This document shows, piece after piece, positions 46,514 to 59,932 of a DNA stretch of 64,000 nucleotides. The position numbers and the translations under genes were made by a program. The notes beneath the pieces are model-generated. The model worked only from the letters and a program-made list of their open reading frames with translations, searched no databases and was not told the DNA's origin. The first letter of the stretch is position 1. Each line of letters begins with the position of its first letter. Source of the DNA: Saccopteryx bilineata (Eukaryota; Chordata; Mammalia; Chiroptera; Emballonuridae); assembly GCF_036850765.1 (NCBI RefSeq), contig NC_089492.1, positions 295,625,090 through 295,689,089 of the forward strand. Reading direction: 5' to 3'.

Positions 46514-46879
46514 CCAAAAGATATAAAAAAAAATACTTGGAGGAAACCCAAAACTTCACTGTTTGTGGATTGAGAGGTGGTGACAGATGTAATTATAATC
46601 CCCTAATGATCATACTGCAATGAAAGGAGCCAAACGGACCCCCAGAACCACTCCAAACGTGCAGATGTGCCCAACTGTGGCTTTCACTTTTACCTGTGAT
46701 TGACCTGAGGCTGTGTGGCAGCTGAAACACATCTTAGCCACCCGAAAACACCAAGGAGCAGGGAATCCCATCCAGGATACAGTGTGAGATCTGTGATGTC
46801 ATGTATGGAGTTAGTTGTATGTGAGAAATAGTTTATTGAACTGTAATTTTCTCTCCCTTGCCCTAGCATTAAAATTCTG
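46514..46879. other. Intergenic between the two genes
   Basis: Unique sequence past the NLRP13 polyadenylation signal; no feature recognised. Confidence 0.4.
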
Positions 46880-47204
46880 TCTTTTTTTTTCTTCTTTTCC
46901 AAGTGAGAGGAGGGGAGGCAGAGAGACAGACTCCCACATGCACCCCAACCAGGATCCACCTGGCAACCCCCATCTGGCGCCAATGCTCACAACCGAGCTA
47001 TATTTAGCACCTGAGCTGATGTGCTTGAACCAATCGAGCCATGGCTGCAGGAGAAAAAGAGAGAGAGAGAGAGAGAGAGAAGGAGGATGGAGATGGAGTG
47101 GAGAAACAAATGGGCGCTTCTTCTGTGTGCCCTGACTGGGAATTGAACCTGGGACTTCCACAAGCTGTGCCAACGCTCTACCACTGAGCCAACCTGCTAG
47201 GGCC
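46880..47204 (-). repeat. VES-type SINE, variant subfamily
   Basis: Same variant as 18556 (gcttgaaccaatcgagcc), with an expanded (GA)n. Confidence 0.87.
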
Positions 47205-47884
47205 CCAAAAGTCTGTCTTATACTCTTGACTTAAGCAAAAGCTATCGGGGTTAGTCTTAAGAAGACAGTTTATTTTGCATTTCATAGCTTATAAAACATT
47301 TTCATGGTGGGTCCCCATTATCCTCCAAGCCCCGCTATAGGTAGAAGATACCCCTACTTTCCCGATTTAAAAACAGACCCTGAGAGATGATCTTTGTAGC
47401 AGATTAGAAACAGTAAGTCAAATAACTGGCCTTCTGGATGCAACTCTTTTGTTGTAAGAACCAACGTGCCCTACAAGAGCCAATGAGAACTTCCAGTGCT
47501 TTGGATGCCGTGAGCCTTCTACCCACCCCTGCGCCCTCATAGTAAATATAAGTGAAACCACAGTCCTTGAAATGAATATTTCATTCCCATCCTCCTTTTT
47601 GCACCTCTGTTGTTCTTTGTAGGCACAGGCTGAAACAGGGCACGGGGCAGGTATATGAACTCATTTAGAAAAATGTATGAAGGTAGAGATTTAAGAAAAT
47701 CAGTCGAAGGTTTAGATCCGCCTTCATTGCCATGTTATCCGCTGCTTGATTTTAGGTTATTGCCATTAAAATGGGAGCACGTGATCTCCAATAATCTGAC
47801 CAACCATAATTTTGTTAACCCCAAATCCAAGACGATCCCAAAATTTCTTCATTGCCTCTTTAAAAAAGACCATAAAAATATTCT
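47205..47884. other. Intergenic unique sequence
   Basis: Nothing recognised; an 82-codon frame at 47655-47900 has no known domain. Confidence 0.4.
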
Positions 47885-47985
47885 TTTACATTTTTGTTGA
47901 ATTTATTGGTATGCCATTGGTTAATACAATTATATAGGTTTTAGGGGTACAATCCTATTAATCATTTGTAGATTGTACTGTGCAT
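47885..47985 (-). mobile_element. L1 3' UTR fragment
   Basis: gaatttattggtatgccatt and tataggttttaggggtacaa, antisense. Confidence 0.6.
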
Positions 47986-48094
47986 TCACCTGCTGGATTC
48001 ACAACTTGTCAATTACTATTTTCAGAATTTTTTGTTATTCTAGAAGTTTTGAATCTGTCATGGAGTCACTTTAATTATATCAAAGTATTTTTTT

Positions 48095-48580
48095 TAGGTA
48101 GAAACATTTGTTGTTCTACTTATTTATGCATTCACTGCTTGATTCTTTTTTTTTCTGAAGAGAGAAGCAGGGAGGCAGTCAGACAGACTCTTGCATGTGC
48201 CCCACCAGGATCCACCCGGTATGCCCACCAGGAGGCATTGCTCCACAGCAACTGGAGCCATTCTAACACCTGAGGCCGAGGCCATGGAGCCATCCTCTGT
48301 GCCCAGGCCAACTTTGTTCAATAGAGTGTTGGCTGCAGAAGGGGAAGAGAGAGAGAGAGAGAGAAAGAAGAGGGGGTGGGTGGAGAAACAGATGGGCACT
48401 TCTGTGTGCCCTGGCCGGGAATCGAACCCGAGAGATCCACACGCTGGGACAATGCTCTACCAGTAAGCCAAATGGCTGGGGCTCATTGCTTGATTCTTGT
48501 ATGTGCCCCGACCAGCACTTGAACCTGCAACCTTGGCATATCAGGACAACACTCTGACCAACCAAGCTACCCAACCAAGG
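48095..48580 (-). repeat. Family D SINE split by a VES SINE
   Basis: Outer copy 48095-48147 and 48484-48580; inner VES copy 48148-48483. The inner copy is flanked by ca(c/t)tgcttgattctt on both sides. Confidence 0.85.
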
Positions 48581-49115
48581 CTATCTTATAGTATTTCAAA
48601 AACATTTTTTAGGGTACTGGAAGATGATTTCAAAGCCACTTCACAGTCATGCCAATGTGACTTGGTAGGGCTTGGGAGCTCAACTATGGTGTAGCCCACC
48701 TGGAATGGGAATGCCGGACAAGAATGTACACACACCCGACTTGGGACCAACACAGCCTTTCTATGGACAGGGAAACTTGCATGGAAAGGTTTATTGGGAA
48801 GACACAGCCATCTTTAGTTCAGCTGGTGGTTTTGTCCTTTTCCTACCACTGCGTGTCCACCCATCCCAGCAGCTCTGCTTGCTGGTCTATCATATGGATT
48901 TTACATGTCTTGGGCTGATGTCTCGCGGTGCTGTCCACCTCCCTCCCTCTGGAGTTATTTTTATCGTTCTCTCGGTTGACTTGGTAACAGCATGTACTAG
49001 CTACCCTTGTTATCTCTAGGTACAGACCTTACAGAAAGACAGACTCCTGTAGAAGGAGAGATTGGCAAGGTTGTACATTGTAGCAATATATAGAATGTCA
49101 ACTATTGTATATTAT
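48581..49115. other. Intergenic unique sequence
   Basis: Nothing recognised; a 116-codon plus-strand frame at 48672-49019 without known domain. Confidence 0.4.
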
Positions 49116-49280
49116 GCCTGACCTGTGGTGGCGCAGAGGATAACGTGTCGACTTGGAACACTGAGGTCGCCGGTTCAAAACCCTGGGCTTACCAGGTCAA
49201 GGCACATATGGGAGTTGATGCTTCCTGCTCCTCCTGTTTCCTCTCCCCTCTCTAAAATGAATAAATCTTTAAATAATAAT
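49116..49280 (+). repeat. Family B SINE
   Basis: Head cctgacctgtggtggcgcag, (aataat)n tail. Confidence 0.9.
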
Positions 49281-49284
49281 AATA

Positions 49285-49420
49285 TTGCAATAACTATGTA
49301 TGGTGTCAGCAGGGTACTAAGCTTAAAGGGGGATCACTTTGGAAGTTCTAGAAATGTCTAACCACTATCCTAGACACCTGAAACTACTATGTCATTGAAA
49401 AATAAAAATTATTTAAGAAA
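49285..49420 (+). mobile_element. L1 3' end fragment, plus strand
   Basis: atgtatggtgtcagcagggtac and the aataaaaatt end. Confidence 0.55.
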
Positions 49421-49634
49421 ACAAAATACTGCCATGAGGCAAAAATAGAGAAAAGAGCCCAAGTGGACCCCCCAATAGGACCCCAGAAAAGACAGCGACC
49501 AATGTTAGACAGCGTTTTCCATGGTCCGAGCCCACAGGGGGACAATGGACCGCAGTTCTTCCATCTCCAGGTGTTCTCTGGTAACCAGTCTCGGTTCAAG
49601 ATTTTTACAACAGGTCTTGAGATAAAAACTAAAC

Positions 49635-49640
49635 TTTATT
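49635..49640 (-). terminator. Polyadenylation signal of NLRP4
   Basis: tttatt on the plus strand reads AATAAA on the minus strand, about 285 nt past the NLRP4 stop. This puts the two gene ends about 3.1 kb apart, tail to tail. Confidence 0.6.
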
Positions 49641-49922
49641 GAGGGCTTCAAGTGTCCTGGTTAGACAGGAGGGAACATCTAGCTCGAAGATCTCTCCATG
49701 CCTTGCATAAAACCACAAAGCAAGTAAAAACCACCGATACAGCACAATGTATAAAACATATCTGGGTGGGGTCCCGGGGGAAAACCAGCTCCGTCACTTG
49801 TCATTTTCGGGCACAGAGTACGTACACGTCGGGACTCCAATACTTATCCTTTGAGGTTGCTCATGAGCAGAAAGACTGACTGGCTTGTGAGAGAGATCAG
49901 CCCGTCTGGTCCTATCTTCCCA

Positions 49923-50013
49923 TCAATCATCTGTGATGGTCAAGAAGGGATTCCTCTCTTCCTCAGCCATCAGAAGTCTCTGCGTTTCCTCATCAAACTC
50001 AGCTATTTTAAGC
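49923..50013 (-). CDS. NLRP4: NLRP4 terminal coding exon
   Basis: 91 nt; acceptor tttttctag, stop TGA at 49923-49925. Encodes LKIAEFDEETQRLLMAEEE followed by RNPFLTITDD. It lies 3.3 kb from the previous exon and is too short to stand out as an ORF; it was found by its motif. It fits phase 2 from the exon before (GG+G). Confidence 0.82.
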
Positions 50014-51258
50014 CTAGAAAAATAAAAAGGGCTCTATTTAATTAATAACTTTTTTCTTCTTCTTGGTATCTCATCTTTCTCCGTTCTTTCTTCCCCAGCA
50101 AGCCTGGGAGAATATGGTGTTGCCTCCAAGGGAAAAGGCATAGGGTCAGGCACTGGTGTAGTGATGGATGTTTGTCACCTGTCTGTCACACACACACACA
50201 CAGCCCTGATGGGTGGTGCCACCCATTTCTGTGGTATAAATTCTCCAACCGTGGCTGATACCAAGATGGCAACTTGATGTCACCAAACAGCATCGAGAAT
50301 ACAACCACTGTGGACCATAGTATGGCACTTCCTCAAAATATTTTAAAAATGGATCTAGCTTATGACCCAGCAATTCGGCTCCTGGGACTATATCCTCAAA
50401 ATCCTGAAATGCTGATTAGAAAGAACACATGCACCCCTGTGTTCACTGCAGCATTATTTATAATAGCCCAGATCTGAAAACAGCACAAGTGTCCTTCAGG
50501 GGCCAGTTGGCTCAAAGGTAGAATGTCGGCCCAGCATGTGGAAGTTCCGGGTTCGATTCCTGGCCAGGGCACACAGGAGAACCACCTTCTCCACCCTTCC
50601 CCCTGTCTTTTCTCTCTGCCTCTCTCTTCCCCTCCCGCAGCCAAGGCTCCACTAGAGCAAAGTTGGCCCAGGCACTGAGGATGGCTCCATGGCCTCCATC
50701 TCAGGCACTAGAATGGCTCCGGTTGCAACGGAGCAATGCCTCAGATGGGCAGAGCATTGGCTCTTGGTGGGCATGCCAAGTAGATCCCAGTCAGGTGCAT
50801 GTGGGAGTCTGTCTGTCTGCCCCCCCACTTCTAACTTCAGAAAAATACAAAAAAGAAAAAAAAAGAAAAAAGAAAGCTGTGGTACATCTACACAAATGGA
50901 ATGCTACTCCTCCATAATAAAGAAGGAAATGTTACCTTGGCGATGGCACAAATGGACCTGGAGATTGTTGCACTAAGTGAAATAAGCCAGGCAGAGAAAG
51001 ACAAGTACCGTATAAGCTCACTTATGTGTGGAATCGAATGAATGCAATAAAGTGATGAACAAAATGGAAACAGAGGCAGAGTCACAGGGAACAGACGGAC
51101 AGCTATCAGAGGGGAAGGGTCAGCCAAAAAAATAAAATGTACATAACACATAGACACCGTCAACAGGGTGGCAACAGGCAGAGGGAAAGGGGGTGGGGTA
51201 GGTGGAGGTATGGTTTTGCAAACCACTGTCATCCCAATAAATTCAAATTAAAAAAAAA

Positions 51259-51307
<49 letters not shown>

Positions 51308-54300
51308 ACCACAGCATTGGGAAGAGCTATGCACACATAGAGCTCTCACAGCTGGGAGGAGGTGTCTCTAACACGTCACTGGACAGAGACAATGTCCTGT
51401 GTGACACAAAGCCCTGATTCCACCACAACACCAGGGCTGGGAACAGGAAGTCTGTGGAGGATTGACTGAAGTTTTTTTTTATTTTTAGGAACACAGCAGA
51501 GCAATTCTGTTTTCTGCTGGACAGACTAGCTTCCGTTCTCCGAGGGCTCAATGCCGGCCCTAGGCTAAGGGTTGGACCTGCCTACCTTGCAGTCAAATCT
51601 CCCAGCAGCGTTAGGAGACCCCCCCCCCCCCGATTTGTGATGTTGACACAGAGGCCCAAGGTCACGCAGCTGTTTAGGTTTGGTCCGACAGACAGACCCT
51701 GTCCCCCACCCACGGCGTCTGTTGCTGCTTTGAATTATACAGGAGGGCTAAAGGTCATTGGGTCTTGGTTTCCCTGTGGGTATCAATGTCTCTCTGTCTC
51801 TCTGTTGGTCTCTATTTATCTGCAACCCTCCCCAAGTACCATCATCTTACAGCTGAATGGGAAGTACCTTCCCTCACTCCACTGTCCAGGTTAACACAGA
51901 CTGTGAGACGGTTCAGGGGTGGGGACAGCACACAGGAGAGGCAGACTCACATACTGGTTTTGTCATGTCATCTTATTATCTGATTGATGTTTCCGTAATT
52001 ACCATGCCCAATCATTTTCCCGATTTTGCAGCCAGGAAACAGGTAAGCAGACAGGACACATGCCCTGCCAGGGGCTACAAGACTAAACATAGGAGAGTGG
52101 GAGTCCCAACCCTGACCTCCGGGACTCAGAGGGTAACAATCCCCACCACCTCTTGGGTCCACTCCAAATCCCTGCATTCTGAATCTCTACGTAAAATCGC
52201 ACTGGGCACCCAGAGTTCCCGGATGTAGGTTCACAGGGGAGTGGACTTCAAAGAAGTGGACTGTTATCTTCACAAGACAGAAGAGGAGGTAACGTCCTCA
52301 GTGCTGTATTTAATTTTAACCCGGTATCTTGTATTTAATTCCCTTTTCCAAAAATGAGAGGTCTAACTACCTATGATTCCACTAATATCATGTAGGTTTT
52401 AGAAATGGAGGGGAAAGTGAGAAAAAGAGATGCTAAGGGTTCATTGCATAGTTATCTAGTAAAATCATATTTATCTGATAAAAGTATAGGTATAATCTGT
52501 ATTGTAATTATAGACATAATTGTAGAGTTATAATTATATGCATGTGTAAATATACTACATAATATATATAATTTTATTATATGTATAATTATAAATGGGT
52601 TATTTGAATATAGTATATATTTATAACTATAGACTTAACTATAGAATTCTAATTATGAGCCTATAATTATAATACAAGTTATATGTATTATATATTATTT
52701 TATTAGATAATTTATTATCTTTTACAATTATCTAATTATATCTATAGTTATAATTTAAATTTATTTTATGTCTTAATAAAATATATTAAGTATAATTTGT
52801 TATAATCACTCATACTTAAATATATTAAATAATTATCATTTATGTTTATAACCACACTTATGATTATAATACAAATTATAATGCCTATGATTATAATACA
52901 ATATATGCTGAGGATTATATACAAATTATATATGCTTATGATTATAATATAAATTATAATGTTATCTTTGGATTGTAATTCAAATGATAATTGTAGTACA
53001 ATTTTGATGTGAATTATGATAACACGCATTAGAGCTGCTATCACTATAACCGGCACTATAATTATGTGATGATTTGTATGATAATTATATCATAACTGGC
53101 ATTATCGTTGTACCAGTGCAGCCATTTATTGGCCACTCCCTGGTCAGCAGTTTCTGAGCTCTGTCAGGGGTTTGAGTCTGAAGTCTTTCCCTCCTGCGAC
53201 AGCCCTGAGACTGGGAGCATCGTTTGCATTCTAAATGCAGTGAAACCCGACAGTGAGGGCTGCACACTGGCCTCGGGACTCGGGACTCAGGACGCCTTCG
53301 GGACACTCCCCGCCCCCCGCCCAGCGGCTCAGGCACTGGCTCACCCAAGTATCCGCAGCCTGCACTCGGGGTGTCTCAGGGCCTCGCAGAGGGCCACCAC
53401 GCCGTCGTGGTCCAAGGTGTTCCTGCTCAGGTTGAGTGTCCTCAGAGTGGGGCTGCGGACCAGAACGGAGGCAAGATCCTCGCAGCAGGCGCCGGTCAGC
53501 TTGCATGCACCCAGCCTGCAACAGACAGACCAGTGGTGAGCAGCGGCCCGTCCCCGGGGGCCGGGGATGGTGGGATAGGGGGTGGCCCACGTGGATGGCA
53601 GGTGAGATGGCCCTCTGGCCCCTGACCTCTGCGTGTGGCATCTGATTCCTGCACTGGGGTAGAAGGTACAAGTGGCCATGCTGGTCTGTCCCTTCTGAGC
53701 CCAGGCCTGTGGCAATGGGACTTGGCAGCTCACACCCCACTCAGAGTCAAGGTCTGATTGCCATCTCTGCCTCTGGGCTGGCCTTGGCCGTGCTTTGGTG
53801 AATATGACACAGTGGGGGCAGAGTTATGTGAATTCTGAGCCGACACTGTGCATGTTTCTTGTCCTCCCAAGTCCCTAAGATCCTGATGTGTCCTTATGAT
53901 AGCTCAAAGGTTGAAGCCCTAAACCCCGGCATCACTCAAAATATGGCTGCACTTGGAGATAGGGTCTTTACAGAGGCAAATAAGTTAGTTAAGATGAGGT
54001 CATTAGCATGGGCTCTAATCCGGTATGACTGGGGTCCTTATAAGATGAAGAGATTAAGATATAGATGTGTACCTGATCAGTGGTGGTGTAATGGATAGAG
54101 CATCGCCCTGGGAGTTTGAGGTCCCAGGTTCGAAACTCCAAAGTCGCTGGCTTGAGCGTGGGATCATGGACATGATCCCAAAGCTCGCTGGCTTGAAGCC
54201 CAAGGTTGGTTGCTGGCTTGAGCCCAAGTTCACTGGCATGAGCAAGGGGTCACTAGCTCAGCTGGAGCCCCCCACCCCCGTCAAGGCATGTATGATAAAG

Positions 54301-57300
54301 CAATCAATGAACAACTAACGAGCTGTAACTATGAATTGATGCTTTTTATCTCTCTCCCTTCTTGTCTCTTTCGCTCTCGCTCTTAAGTAAAAAAAAAAAA
54401 AAAAAAAGACATGGATGTATACAGAGGGACGCCCCTGTGAGGGCACAGAGAGGAGACGGCTGTCTATAAGCCCACGAAGAGGCCTCAGCAGGAACCAGCC
54501 CTGCCCACACCTTGACCTTGGTCTTCCAGCCTCCACAGCCATGAAATAATAAACTCTTATTGTTTAAGCCACCAGTCTGGGGTGCTTTGTCTCAGTAGCC
54601 CCCAGCAAACCAATCCAGGGACCTAGTCAACAAGGCCAGGCTAACCAGGTTGATCTGAGACATGTGGGGTTCAGTCACCTCGGCCATTCTCAGTTCATGG
54701 ACAGCCAACCAATCTCCAGGTTGGACAGCAAGTCCCGCCTCCATCAACGAGCACCCGGTCCACACCTGCGGGCCGGCCGGCCACCCTCACTGCTCGTGGA
54801 TATATAAGACTCTGCGTGTTGACTCTACGTGCTGTGTGCCCCAACAGGTTGTTTGTCTCTCCCACCATCTCTGTCAGTCCTCCGTTTCTGCCCACCCACC
54901 AAGACACAGCCATGGCATAGACAGGGTACCCACCCAAGGTTCTCTAAGCAGCAGCGGGGGTGCAGCAGAGCTTGGCACAGCAGCCTGACGCCATCATCTC
55001 CGATGTCGTTGTGACCAATCTGCAGACTCCTCAGCTTCAGGTTTCCAGCAAGGACGCAGGCGAGGTCCCGACAGCCCTTGGCAGTTATGAAACAGTTCAG
55101 CACGCTGCGGGGGAATAGGGGTGACATCACACCGGGTTTTGTTTTGTTTTGTTTTGGTCGGATGTCAGGGAAAGAAAGACGCCCAAACCCAACACTGTGA
55201 TCACGTGTAGGGAGAGGTCATCGTCCCGGGTGTCGTTTGTGAATAGAGTTGAGAGCACAGCTGTTCACAGCGCACCTCTGGACACACATGCATGGTCTTC
55301 TGGTGGGGGGTCTCTGTGCTGTGGCTTAGGTCGCTCTGTTCAAGCCTGTGTGTATTCTACACTGCTTTTATTTCCTAAAAAATTATCTTGTCTTCCTATC
55401 TTTAGACCACGGTGTCCTATTTTATTATTTTTTTACACTAATCAACTTATTTTTCAATTACAATGGACATATAACACCATACTGGCTTCAGGTGTACAAC
55501 ATTGTGACTAGACAAGTTGTATTTCTATGAAGTGATCCTCCCAATAAATCTAGTCCTCTCCTGACACCATCCATAGTTGCTACAATATTATTGACTATAT
55601 TCCCTGTGCTATATACATCAGTGGTCCCCAACTCCCGGGCCACAGGCCGGTACCGGTCCGTGGGCCATTTGGTACTGGTCTGCAGAGAAAGAATAAATAG
55701 CTTACATTATTTCCGTTTTATTTATATTTAAGTCTGAACAATGTTTTATTATTTATTTATTTTTATTTTAGAGCGGGGGGGGGGAGAGAGAGAGAGAGAG
55801 AGAAGGGGGAGGAACAGGAAGCATCAACTCCCATATGTGCCTTGACCAGGCAAGCCAGGGTTTTGAACCAGCAACCTCAGTGTTTCAAGGTTGACGCTTT
55901 ATCCACTGCGCCACCACAGGTCATGCCAATGTTTTATTTTTTTTAAATGACCAGATTCCCTCTGTTACATCCATCTAAGATTCACTCTTGACACTTGTCT
56001 CAGTCACATGATACATTTATCTGTCCCACCCTAAAGGCCGGTCCGTGAAAATATTTTCTGACATTAAACTGGTCCGTGGCCCAAAAAAGGTTGGGAACCA
56101 CTGCTCTACATTACATGCCTGTGACTATTTTGTAACAACCAACCTGTACTTTTTATCCCTTCATCTTTTGCACCCAGTCTCCAAACCTCCCACCAGCCCT
56201 CAGCCTGTTCTCTGTGTCTATACGTCTGTGGACCCTTGTTTTATTCTTTTGATTCCACATATAAGTGAAATCATGTGGTATTTGTCTTTCTCTGCCTGGT
56301 TTATTTCACTGAGCACAATACCCTCTAGGTTCATCCATGCTGTCACGAAACGTAATGTGTCATCCTTTTTATGGCTGTGTAGTACTTCATTGTGCAGATG
56401 TACCACTGCTTTTTTAACCACTCATCTACTAACGGGCACTTGGGCTGTTTCCAGACCTTGGCTATTGTAAATAATGCTGCAATGAACATAGGGGTGCATA
56501 TAGTCTTTCGAATTAGTGTTTCTGGTTTGTCTCTATTTTAGGTGGTAGTAATTTTTATTTTGAACAGTTAGTTCAGTGAGATCTTTTAGCTTTATCCCTT
56601 GAATTTGTGGTGAAGGATATTCTTTTTTCATTTTACTGTATCGTCTAACTTCCATTACAATTTCCTCTCTGACTTGTGGGTAATGTATGGGAAGTCATAC
56701 ATTCACCTCATGACAATTAGAGTTCAATAAAGTAGGATGAGAATTTTAAAAAGAGCATGATCCAGAAAATGTATCTATCAATAATACTTTTTCCCTCAAC
56801 TTCTATTTTCTCTAATTAGTGTAGCCATGTAAACTTTCTCTCTTTAAAACTTAAGTAAATTTAGCATACTATATTATATTAGTTATTATTAGTATTAGGT
56901 GTAATATATAGTGATTTAACATTTATATCTCACAAAGATTATATTATCCTATTATCAACCTCCTATTATGAAGGGTGTGCACATGTTTTTTGCAGTTGTC
57001 TAGTTTAGTATTTTTAAATATTGATATATTTTTATATATAATTTATATGTTATAAAATAGATATACCATATTTCCCCATGTATAAGATGCACTTTTACAA
57101 AAAATTTGGGGTCTAAACACAGTGGTTGTAGATGATTTAACTTGTATTTCCCACCTTTCCATGCTTGTTTTTTTTTTTTTTGCTTTATTTATTTTTTTTA
57201 ATAAATTTTTATTAATGGTAATGGGATGACATTAATAAATCAGGGTACATATATTCAAAGAAAACATGTCTAGGTTATTTTGTCATTAAATTATGTTGCG

Positions 57301-59895
57301 TACCCCTCGCCCAAAGTCAGATTGTCCTCCGCCACCCTCTATCTAGTTCTCTGTGCCCCTCCCCCTCCCCCGAACTCTCTCCCTCCCTCCCTCCCATGTC
57401 CTCCCTCCCCCCACCCCTGGAAACCACCACACTCTTGTCCATGTCTCTTAGTCTCATTTTTATTTTCCACCAATGTATGGAATCATGTAGTTCTTGTTTT
57501 TTTCTGCTTGTTTTTGCGCTCGTTGTTGAAGACAGTGATTCGCTATCAGACACAGAGGACAAGCTAATGGAGGGGAGTTTTTTTGACAGTGATGAGGACT
57601 TGTATGAATTTTGTGATGAATACAACTTGAGTTCAATAACTTATGTAATACTTTTTTTTTCAAATTTCAGGCCCCAAAATTAAGGTGTGTCTTATACATG
57701 GGAGCATCTTATACAAATACAGTAATACATATTTTAAATATATATCTCAAGGATTTTTGGCCAATCTCAGGTGGTCTGCATTTAGTATACACAGACAATG
57801 ACTGCATCAGCTTCTAGATGTTTCTACCAATCAGAACATATTATCTGCTGTTTTTAGTACCTTGCAGTTAAAGGATTGAGCCCAATAACCTAACCCACCA
57901 TTATGAGATTGAGAATGCATCTGACTCTCCCCTCACCTTATTTAACACACTCTTCAAGCAAGGAATGCAAAGTTCTAAACTCTGAAATTTGTTGAGAGAG
58001 CTGGTAAAATAATTCTGCCTTTTCCCACAAGTCTCTTGATTTCTAAGGGGGAGACATTGGATGATGAAATACTATGTGAATGGGCAACTCCAAAATAGCG
58101 CTCCACCGCCTCAGGCTACCCAGATATTCTCACTTTCAACTGTGAAATGAAGTCTTTCCCTTTTCTGTTCTTTTCTTTCTTTTTTTCTTTTTATCAAGAG
58201 AGAGAAAGAGAGGAGAGAGACAGAGATAAATAGGAGGGGAGAGAAATGAGAAGCATCAACTCACAGTTGCATCACATCAGTTGTTCATTGATTGCTTCTC
58301 ATATGTACCTTTGACCGGGGGGCTCCAGCTGAACCAGTGACCCCTTGCTCAAGCCAGTGACCATGGGGTTATGTCAATGATCCCACTTTCAAGCCAGTGA
58401 CCCTGCACTCAAGCTAGTGAGCCTGTGCTCAAGTGAGCAACCTCAGGGCTTTGAATGTGGGTCCTCTGCATCCCAGGTCAATGCCCCATCCACTGTAGCA
58501 CTGCGTGGTCAGGCTGAAATGAAGTCTTTTTATTCTCTGCTTTCCCATTACTCTCTTACAGCCTTTATTACTTCCTCAAGTGTCCCTGGTTTTACCCAAG
58601 TTCATTCTCACATATATGGTCAGGTCTCCTATCCCCAGGTTTAACCCTTCTGCCTGAAACTTCAGCTCTCCTCTTCTGACGAAACTTAGAGAAACTTGCA
58701 GAACACACATGGCAAAAGACATCTAATCCTAGAACTGTTCCTCAGCCCTTATATGTACCCAAATAAAGACTATTTACCTCACCATCAGATGTATGACACG
58801 GAGTCAAAGTACAGGCGTGCTCACCTGTGGCATCTCTTCAAGAATCTGAGTCAAGTAATTTTTTAAAATATTTTTCTGGGCCTGACCTGTGGTGGCGCAG
58901 TGGATAAAGCGTCGACCTGGAATACTGAGGTCGCCAGTTCAAAACCCTGGGCTTGATGGGAGTTGATGCTTCCTGCTCCTCCCCCTGTTCTCTCTCTATC
59001 TCCCCCCCCCCTCTCCCCTCTCTCTCTAATAAAAGTGAATAAACAAAATCTAAAAAAGTAAATAAATAAAAATTTTAAAAAATTATTTTTCTGAAGTCAT
59101 AAGCGGGGAGGCAGAGAGACAGACTCCCGCATGCACCCGACCGGGATCCACCCAGCATGCCCACCAGGGGCGATGCTCTGCCCATCTGTGGCATTGCTCC
59201 ATTGCAACCAGAGCCATTCCAGCACCTGAGGTGAAGGCCATGGAGCCATCCTCAGCGCCCGAGCCTTGGCTGCAGAAGAGGAAGAGAGAGACAGCGAGGA
59301 AGGAGAGGGGGAAGGGTAGAGAAGCAGATGGGCGCTTCTCCTGTGTGCCCTAGCCGGGAATCGAACCCGGGACTTCCACATGCCAGACTGATGCTCTACT
59401 GCTGAGCCAACAGCCAGGGCAGTAATTTTTAACCTTCACCTTCTCAGTCACAGACCCTACCACTTCCTCAGCTCCAGAGGCCTCCTCTGCAACCCAAGTC
59501 CCCAGAAAGAAAGCTCGGTCTTCCAAGTCAACCTCAGAGATGCTTACCATAGTGACATCAGCTGGCAGCTTGGCTGTCTCAAGGCCTGGCAGAGGAGGGA
59601 CAAGTCTTCATATTTCAGGACGTTTGTGTTGACATCTAAGTGGATCAGGCTCTTGCTACACAGAAGAACTTCATAAAGGTTTTGCCAGCAACGCTCACGG
59701 AGGTAGCAGCAACCCAACCTGTGGGGACACACGTATGGGAGAAAAAGAGGCAGCTGGGAATGACATGTCCGAGAGCTCTGTTGGAGTCCCTATGACGAAG
59801 AGTATTTCTATCAACTCCTATATACGAGATCATCAAGGGAGGCCATGAATTTCTGCCATATCTGAAAATACCTCCCTTTTTTCCTTCTTACTTAC

Positions 59896-59932
<37 letters not shown>

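Larger units (their letters stand above)
55437..56520 (-). mobile_element. L1 3' end split by a hAT element
   Basis: L1 3' UTR at 55437-55618 resumes at 56104-56520. The joined course matches the uninterrupted fragment at 60485-60890, proving the insertion. Confidence 0.75.

Noticed and set aside
53516..53740. Longer NLRP4 exon, as the minus-strand frame stays open
   Set aside because: A clean acceptor lies at 53516, the usual 171-nt length fits from there, and the upstream peptide has no LRR pattern.
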